NCBI GenBank assembly: GCA_964036045.1
Contig: OZ038383.1
Location: 115,654,431-115,718,430, forward strand
Direction of reading: 5' to 3'
DNA length: 64,000 nucleotides
Source: Eutreptiella sp. 'Long Island Sound 2002'
Lineage: Eukaryota > Euglenozoa > Euglenophyceae > Eutreptiales > Eutreptiaceae
Shown: piece after piece, positions 58,141-64,000 of the stretch
How the letters are laid out: every line of letters starts with the position of its first letter
How positions within the stretch are numbered: the first letter of the stretch is position 1
Translations under genes and position numbers: made by a program
The notes under the pieces: model-generated
What the model was told of the DNA's origin: nothing
Seen by the model: the letters and a program-made list of their open reading frames with translations, nothing else
The model's database searches: none

Positions 58141-58518
58141 CGTTGGAGGATACGGCCAGCCACCCAGCCTCTCAACGACCGCGCTCGGCTCGATTGCAGA
58201 GCACACCTCACAGGGTGCTGTGTCTCCGCCCGCCTGTGTGTCCATGCCGCCCATATGAACTCAACAGGTGTCAGACATAAAAACAGGCGACAATCTGAGA
58301 CCGTTTCCGTCCTTATTGCACCTTTCGGGTGGAATTGAGAAAAACTGTGATTCGGGAGGGGAGAGGTTTGGAACGCTCAGGTAGTTCAAATATCAGGTGT
58401 GGGGTGCGTGGAGAACTTCTCGCCAGTCGCAATTGTGTACCTGGTGGCGCGCACCTCAACCTGGGGGGTTCTTATGCGTAGTGCCGGCCCTCGTCCGTTC
58501 ACTCACTGCAAAAAAATT
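58141..58518. other. Intergenic, nothing recognised
   Basis: No ORF or repeat supported. Confidence 0.4.
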
Positions 58519-58611
58519 GTGGCGGCGACTCGGATTCGAACCCGCGACCAGGCCGCAGGAGCGTCTTTTTCTGCTCATTCGCTAGCAACCACACTACCTA
58601 CTGACCACGCG
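58519..58611 (-). ncRNA. tRNA-like Pol III unit with long variable region
   Basis: The minus strand has a perfect B box GGTTCGAATCC (58532-58542), an A-box-like GGTCAGTAGGTAGTG (58591-58605) and a long variable-arm-like region, as in Ser/Leu tRNAs. A run of seven T follows (minus strand, 58510-58516), like a Pol III terminator. T and acceptor stems pair poorly, so a SINE is likelier than a tRNA gene. Confidence 0.42.
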
Positions 58612-59322
58612 TCAGTGTTGGATGTCACGGGTATTTCAACAAAGGTTAGTGAACGTCCGACGCCCTAAGGACTTACGCGGTGCCGAACCATGCACACTCG
58701 ACCAGGGAAGTTCACCGCTAACCTGCCCTCGTGGGAAATTCCCGAATTCACTCATATCCCGAACTTACTGATATGAAGTTTTCCATTGGACACTTGCAAT
58801 TTTCGAACGCGGTTTGTGTGGCGTGTATTTGTCCTGGGTGATCCCTGGACGTGTTGTCCGTTACAGGTTCTGTTCCAACTGATTTTGGCGCAAATGCCTT
58901 CTGCTGGCACATTCGTCCCGAACATTGGTTGCCAATTCAACCGCAACTTATGCCTGCTTGATCATGATTCAAACAGCATGAGGTGCAGCTTTCAGGACAA
59001 AGGGACCCGTGGCTGCCAGTGGTAGAAACCAGCGGACTTTGCGCACCCGCGTGCACAGCGTACGGTGCGCCCCCCCCCAGCCAATCTCCCCAGGCGACTC
59101 CTACCTCCAACCACATACTGGTGGGTTGGAGTGCAACATACCGAATTTCAGGGGAGGAGGGGTTGTGCATTTTTTCGTTTTCCGTGGAATCCACGGATTG
59201 CTAAACGTGCGGCTTGATATAACTCCATCGTCTTTGTCTTGAGTTTCAGTTGTAGGGTGTAGCTTGTTCAAAGAGCAACACAAGGCGGCAAAAATTCCAA
59301 AACAAGGTGCAACATTCCAAAC
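58612..59322. other. Intergenic or intron-like, nothing recognised
   Basis: Lies downstream (minus strand) of the pyrophosphatase exons. No further exon of that gene could be read here in any frame. Confidence 0.4.
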
Positions 59323-59652
59323 CTCCAGTCAATGCGTAGTTCGACAAAATCAATACGTCCATCGGGTCTCCGTCACCGCACAACGTGTTGGGCACAAATC
59401 CGTAGTCTCCGGGATACAAGACGGAGCTATGAAGGACACGATCCAGTGCCAGCAGACCCCAATCCTTTTCGAGCTCGTACTTATTGGGTGTTCCACGAGG
59501 GACCTCGACGAGGACCGGCACGACGTCCTCCTTCGTGCCCTTGGAGTGAGTCGCACACGCCGACTCACACGGCGATAGATGTCCATAGGTACCTTGTTGA
59601 AGCTGGTAGCTGCGCTTTGACCGCGAGAAAAGGAGTCACCCAAGTCGGCCAT
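59323..59652 (-). pseudogene. Soluble inorganic pyrophosphatase (family I), exons 1-2 only
   Basis: Family I PPases hydrolyse pyrophosphate to phosphate. Exon 1 (59652-59593, 20 codons from ATG 59650-59652) is followed by a putative 53-nt intron (59592-59540, GT...AG, phase 0). Exon 2 (59539 to a GT donor at 59322-59321) then carries V-E-V-P-R-G, the substrate-site N-K-Y-E-L-E-K, the L-D-R-V-L motif, Y-P-G-D-Y-G-F-V-P, and metal-binding D-G-D-P-M-D-V-L, the conserved first half of the enzyme. The second metal-site motif and C-terminal half are not found downstream. It is either a truncated copy or a gene with a long following intron. This is the only host-metabolism gene in the window. Confidence 0.75.
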
Positions 59653-60875
59653 AATAGACGATAGATGAATCCTGTGCGGTGCAGACCACGCTCGATATCC
59701 CGGACATGGAGATACAGTGCCGAGGTTCAGTGAAAGCTGCTGCGTACGCAGGCAGGAATTATACCGCGCTTGTGCGTTGGTTGGAGTCCCTGGGTGACAC
59801 TGCGCCATACGGGCTCACAGATTTACATAGATTCCACAGGCCCAGCCAGCCAATGAGAACAGTTCGCTACAGCAGCAATTTCGTCCTGCCATTCACTTAT
59901 CAAGAAGCACTAATCAGAGGCATCGCATAATTTTCAGACGTCATGTCGTCCGGAGTCGGGCCAAACTCGGAACACGCCTCGGAGATTATTTCACGGCAAA
60001 AAATCGCAAGACGACCCTGTAGCAAGAACAAGAAAGAGTGTTGGGTGATGGTTCCAACAGCCCTAGTGTTATCGGCCGCAGTGAGATGGCTCTTGGCATT
60101 GCCGATGAGTGGGCACGGTAGTGCAAGCGGTGTTGGTTGTGCTCATGAGAGACCTTTAAGAAGTGGAAGTCACAGCTTTGGTCTTATGTTGTGTGCTCTT
60201 TGGGAACGGTTTGGTGTTGATTTTGGTCCCCTTGGCTGGCTTCTCTAGGGTAGGGCAAAGCTGGGGCTACAATCGGGAGAAGCTGAGTGCAAACACCGAA
60301 CTAGTTTTCGGGTAGGGAGAGCATAGGGTGTAAGTTCAAAGGCAATATCCATGTGAATCGGTTACTTCATGCTCCACACAAACCAAACGCAAAGCAATGT
60401 ACATCATGGCAGCCCCCCATTGTACAAAGGCGCACAATCACTTAGTCTCTCAACATGCACATATGTGGTTCCCTTACTACACATTTGCAAAAAACAAAAA
60501 CCAAAGGCGAAGGTAGGCCTCATTCAGTTACAACAAAGCGCCGGGCTCCCTCATCGGCTCCCCCGGCGGATAGGTGCCTCGGCAAATGTTAGGGATTCGG
60601 CGTGCAATGGAGGGAAATAGGGAGAATCGGCAAAAGGGCGAGCAATAGCGGATGATGAGACGAAGCTATCGCCCCCAAGGCAGTTCCGCGTGGAGGGTGA
60701 GGCCTAGGGGTTTTTGCCCCGACTAGCCCAACGTCCCTCGGGAGCACAAGGACATCATCACTCCTATCTCGAAATTGCAAAACCACTCAAGACATCTTGC
60801 GTAACTATGTCCCCCTCATCTAATGAGCAATTGCTATTGACGAGTTCAAGATTGAGGCAATGAAGAGATTTGGCC
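59653..60875. other. Intergenic, nothing recognised
   Basis: Upstream of the pyrophosphatase exons and before the Ty3 LTR. Only short ORFs without protein features. Its minus strand near 59653-59750 would hold the pyrophosphatase promoter, where I see no clear motif. Confidence 0.4.
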
Positions 60876-61581
60876 AGTAAGAAAAAGTAACTGCCTTGTC
60901 TTTCTTGGAGGGCTTGATGCAGGCCAAGCCCCCTTTGAAACCCTCTTGTTGATGCTAGGACTAACTTAAGTATTTTTGTCACTCTTTTGAAGCCTATACT
61001 TTCTCAATGTAACTAGGGTTATAACCGTGGTCCCCCATGAAGTTCACCCCTACCACTCAACTGAGCGGAGGTATCTTCCTTCATGGAGGATATACCAAAA
61101 TAAAATAGGCATTTCATGCTTTAGGCCTTGGAGGTTAAGCCTAGTGGTCTCCCACCCCAAGACCCCTATACTCAATTGTTTCTCCCACTTTTTGTGGTTC
61201 TACTTTTTAACTGTTTCTCAATTCAGTTGCTTGGCCAAGTCATATTCTGTGTCTAGCCTGACACCTATGCCCCATATTCCTAACCAGCACCATTTCTCCG
61301 TAAAGAGTGCACATGAAGTGCTTGATGCTATCTTTGAGGGTATAGTCAGTCCAGTTTTCATATAAAATCTTTTGTATTATCCATAGGTGATTGAATCTTT
61401 GTGTTTATACCTGCTTTGTCTATCTGCAGCCTTTCTGTGTTACACTGGATTTCAAACTCCTCATTGATTCGATCCACATCCTGCTCTTGTTCTACTTGCT
61501 CCTTTGGTTTTGGGATTTCACCATCAAAAACCTGCAGGATTTCATCAAAATCCATAGGGCACTAATCAAGGACATCTTTCC
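60876..61581 (+). repeat. 5' LTR of Ty3 copy 2 (about 706 bp)
   Basis: Starts AGTAAG like the other two LTRs and ends CTTTCC. TATAAAA at 61361. It is followed by GGTAGCAGAGG, the initiator tRNA-Met-type primer site. Confidence 0.82.
61361..61367 (+). promoter_or_regulatory. LTR TATA box
   Basis: TATAAAA at the same LTR position as 3751 and 31681. Confidence 0.5.
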
Positions 61582-61664
61582 GGTAGCAGAGGCAAACCCT
61601 GAGAACCTATCGAACCGACTCTGAGCAGAAGCACAAGAAAAGCACACTGAAAAGCACATTGAAC

Positions 61665-63858
61665 ATGTCCACTCAACTGTCCTCCCGAACCTTGCTGATC
61701 AGAAGTGTACAAGTGCAACATGGCAGTGTAGCCCACCCAAAGAGTGAACCGCCACTCAGAGCAGCATCTGGGTCTCAGGAAGATCCAGACCACAGAAGGG
61801 CGGAACTAAATCCGCCCAGAACAATCCCATTAACCATGGAAACCTTAGCGGCCCATGGTGAAGACAGCTTGCAAAGGCTCCACAGGTGTGTCGAAGCTTC
61901 CATCGCCCGGTCGGCCTGTCCGGCCTCGTCTTCTACCGTACTTGGAGTTGGTCTTGAAGAACAAGAGGACCTACGAAGGAGGATGGACGAGTTCATGCTC
62001 CACGAAGAGTACCACAAGTCCACCGTAGGAGAAGATGGAGAAATACCCCTTGATACTCTCGGGTCGCCGCCCCAAACTGAAATGGGATCCTTCCTCCATT
62101 CTGGGCCATCTACAGACATGGCGGACACAGTATCACTACCGAGACGACCGAGAGTACACACACACCCGAGAGCAAGGCATCCAGACCTGCCGATAATGGA
62201 TCCTCTTCACCCAGAGCCCACCCATGGGGCTCTGGATCGTACGGCCGAACTTTTGGCCAAACTTCTATCCGGATCGGAAGACCCGGATGTGACAGCTCTG
62301 TCAGAGGCTGTCAAGGCAAAATCCGGTATCACTGAACCCTTACCCAAGCCAGCGCTACTCTCACCTTCACCAGGATTGAGCACGTTGCCTGATGATCTCA
62401 AAAGATCAAGGGTGTCCAGGTTGCTACCGGAGGTTACTTGCCCCAGCACTTTTCATCCTCGCGCCAGGACAGTCCCTATTGCTGAACTACAGGACGTGCC
62501 GGTGACGGAGACTGAGAAAAGAGGGCTGTCAGCCCTGGCACCTCTTGCCGGTGTAACTCCTCCTCTTTCTGGCCTAACCCTGGGGGGTTGGGAAGATGGG
62601 CAGACCCATTGCCCAGGCGAACATCCAGCTAGAACTGACGGAGTACGACCCGAAAAATTTGCCTGAATGGGCAGAAGAATTTGCTGAGTTTCTTTTGCTC
62701 ACTGGCCAATCCCATGTCGATGTGGCCACCAAATGTTCCTTGCTGAAACGCTCCTGCAAAAAGAAATTTTTGCAAAAACAGGTGAAACAGATTGTGAAAA
62801 CCTGTTCAACCTGGGTAGAGGTACTCCAAAGGTTGAAGAAAACATTCCCAGTCTATGAGACTGACCTCAGTGTGCGCACACAGATAGAGGAGCTACCTAT
62901 GCTCCCTGACTTTCCTTCCGCTGCGCGAATCTCTGAATACATGTGCGCCCTGGAGTATCTGTTTTCACGGATGAACGTGGGCTTCTACGGAGCCACTGAG
63001 CCCCACCTGTGGCTCATGAGTAAGATCCCCCAACGTACGTGGGATGACTGTCGCGCTACCTCTGAGAGGAAAAGCCGGACCCACTCGTACGACGAACTGG
63101 TGGACGTGCTGATTAAGCTAGCTCTTGAGAGGCAGAATGACTCCCACATAGAGAAATTCCTCAAGAAGCACTTGGGTCGGGCTGGTAGCCCTACCCCCAA
63201 ACGTGATGAAGGGAAAGGGCCTAAAAATCCCACTGACACCAACCAGGGAAGTGGTAAAGGGAAGGTTAACCTACGTGCCATGAATGAGGTTAAACCTAAT
63301 GCAGGTACACCCCCTTTGTTCTACTGCAAACCTGTCAATGACAAGGGGGGGCCTTGTCATGCCCCTGACTGCGATCAACGCAGTAGCTGTATGCTGCAGA
63401 TGAAACGACAGCAGCATACCAAGGATGGGAAACCTGTGACCCATCAGGATCATTTCAGGTGTACCATCACCTGTGGCTATTGTGGCAAACGTCGTCACTA
63501 CGAAGACGAATGTCACATAAAGAAACGGGAGAGTGATAAACTGAAGCGGCAGGAGGCTGAATGCCAGAAGACCCAAACACCCACCAAAAACCCTCAGAAT
63601 GGGGATAAAGGTGGTAAAGGAGGTGGCAAGGGGGGTGGCAAAGGTGGACCCCCTAACCCCCAGAGGCGGTCATCAGCGCCCGTTGCTACATCCCCTCCTA
63701 CTGCTACACCCCCTCCTGCCGCAGGTGATCCCAAGAAGCGCCCACAGGGGGGTAACGCTACCCCTGAGGGGAATAACTCCAAGAAGAGGCGATTGGCCTA
63801 GATGGCCAGGTCCCTCATAGCTGCAGGGGTGGATGTCAATTTCCCTGATGAGGAGTAG
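61665..63858 (+). pseudogene. gag: Ty3 gag of copy 2, interrupted
   Basis: The start at 61665 matches copy 1's start at 4053. The N-terminal frame (to about 62585) is joined to the capsid frame (62596 onward) by an apparent one-base insertion in a G/T run near 62588; copy 1 is in frame there. It carries the capsid-like region and a CX2CX4HX4C zinc knuckle (about 63475-63515). TAG at 63799-63801 replaces a TGG codon of copy 1. The natural terminator TAG at 63856-63858 is shared with copy 1. Confidence 0.86.
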
Positions 63859-64000
63859 GGGGGCGGCTCCGAAGAGGAGGACTTGGTTTTCTGGATCCTT
63901 GGGAAAATCGGGGATCAAGTTTTTCGAGCGGTGCTTGACACCGGTGTAACACTTTCCATAGTGGCCCGGCGCCTGCTAAAGACTTTCAAGAAAACTAAGA
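63859..64000 (+). CDS. pol: Ty3 protease start (partial, copy 2)
   Basis: In frame after the amber codon. Includes the protease active site with D-T-G-V (about 63940-63951), where copy 1 has D-T-G-A. Runs off the window end. Confidence 0.75.

Larger units (their letters stand above)
60876..64000 (+). mobile_element. Ty3-type chromovirus, copy 2 (5' end; continues beyond window)
   Basis: Homologous to 3259-6400 and colinear: LTR, PBS, gag, amber codon, protease start. More diverged in the LTR than the two LTRs of copy 1 are from each other, so it is a separate, older lineage copy. The 3' half is outside the window. Confidence 0.88.

Noticed and set aside
1-64000. CRISPR arrays, rRNA genes, prokaryotic operons, telomeric repeats.
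   Set aside because: None of the required repeat-spacer, rRNA core or telomere-type motifs were seen on either strand.

Overview
This window is eukaryotic nuclear DNA and consists almost entirely of transposable elements. The evidence is Ty3-type LTR retrotransposons with an integrase chromodomain, two unrelated LINEs, a hAT fragment, tRNA-like Pol III units, and one host-type gene fragment with a probable 53-nt intron. There are no rRNA genes, operons, CRISPR arrays or bacterial signals. Large, repeat-rich, GC-heterogeneous DNA of this kind suits a microalga or other protist, but I cannot name the lineage.

Left part (1-33.3 kb): a Russian-doll insertion with four layers. A C-rich, degenerate Thr/Asn/Gly-type repeat region (1-2637, resuming at 32990) is split by a TIR element with TA target duplication (2640-32987). 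Within that sits a Ty3 chromovirus (3259-31900; 712-bp LTRs, TSD AGAGG). Its pol is split by a minus-strand element with 3,374-bp LTRs and almost no coding capacity (9563-23941; TSD AAAC). That element in turn carries a 2.95-kb minus-strand LTR element with 950-bp LTRs (15023-17974; TSD ATGG). By eye, LTR divergence falls with depth (about 1.5%, 1.2%, 0.6%), as nested insertion predicts. Removing the 14.4-kb insertion puts RNase H and integrase back in one reading frame.

Middle part (33.3-55 kb): GC-rich decayed reading frames of unknown family (33.3-38.9 kb), then LINE A on the minus strand in two halves (39.2-43.16 kb and 52.61-55.01 kb). LINE A has a long ORF1 ending in an AlkB-like dioxygenase domain, then an APE endonuclease and a reverse transcriptase. 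The halves are separated by LINE B (43161-52610, plus strand), a GC-rich, 5'-truncated element. LINE B carries an RNase H, a zf-RVT zinc finger and further 3' ORFs, and is flanked by a 33-bp target duplication.

Right part (55-64 kb): a Ty3 3' fragment, a deleted hAT element (56370-58056), two tRNA-like units, the first two exons of a soluble inorganic pyrophosphatase (59323-59652, minus), and a second Ty3 copy starting at 60876 and running off the window (5' LTR, PBS, gag, start of protease).

The most interesting signals are an amber codon between gag and pol kept in both Ty3 copies, an AlkB domain built into a LINE ORF1, a 60-nt inverted match between primer-site leader and LTR in the innermost element, an unidentified 745-codon ORF downstream of integrase, and the unidentified GC-rich ORF families.
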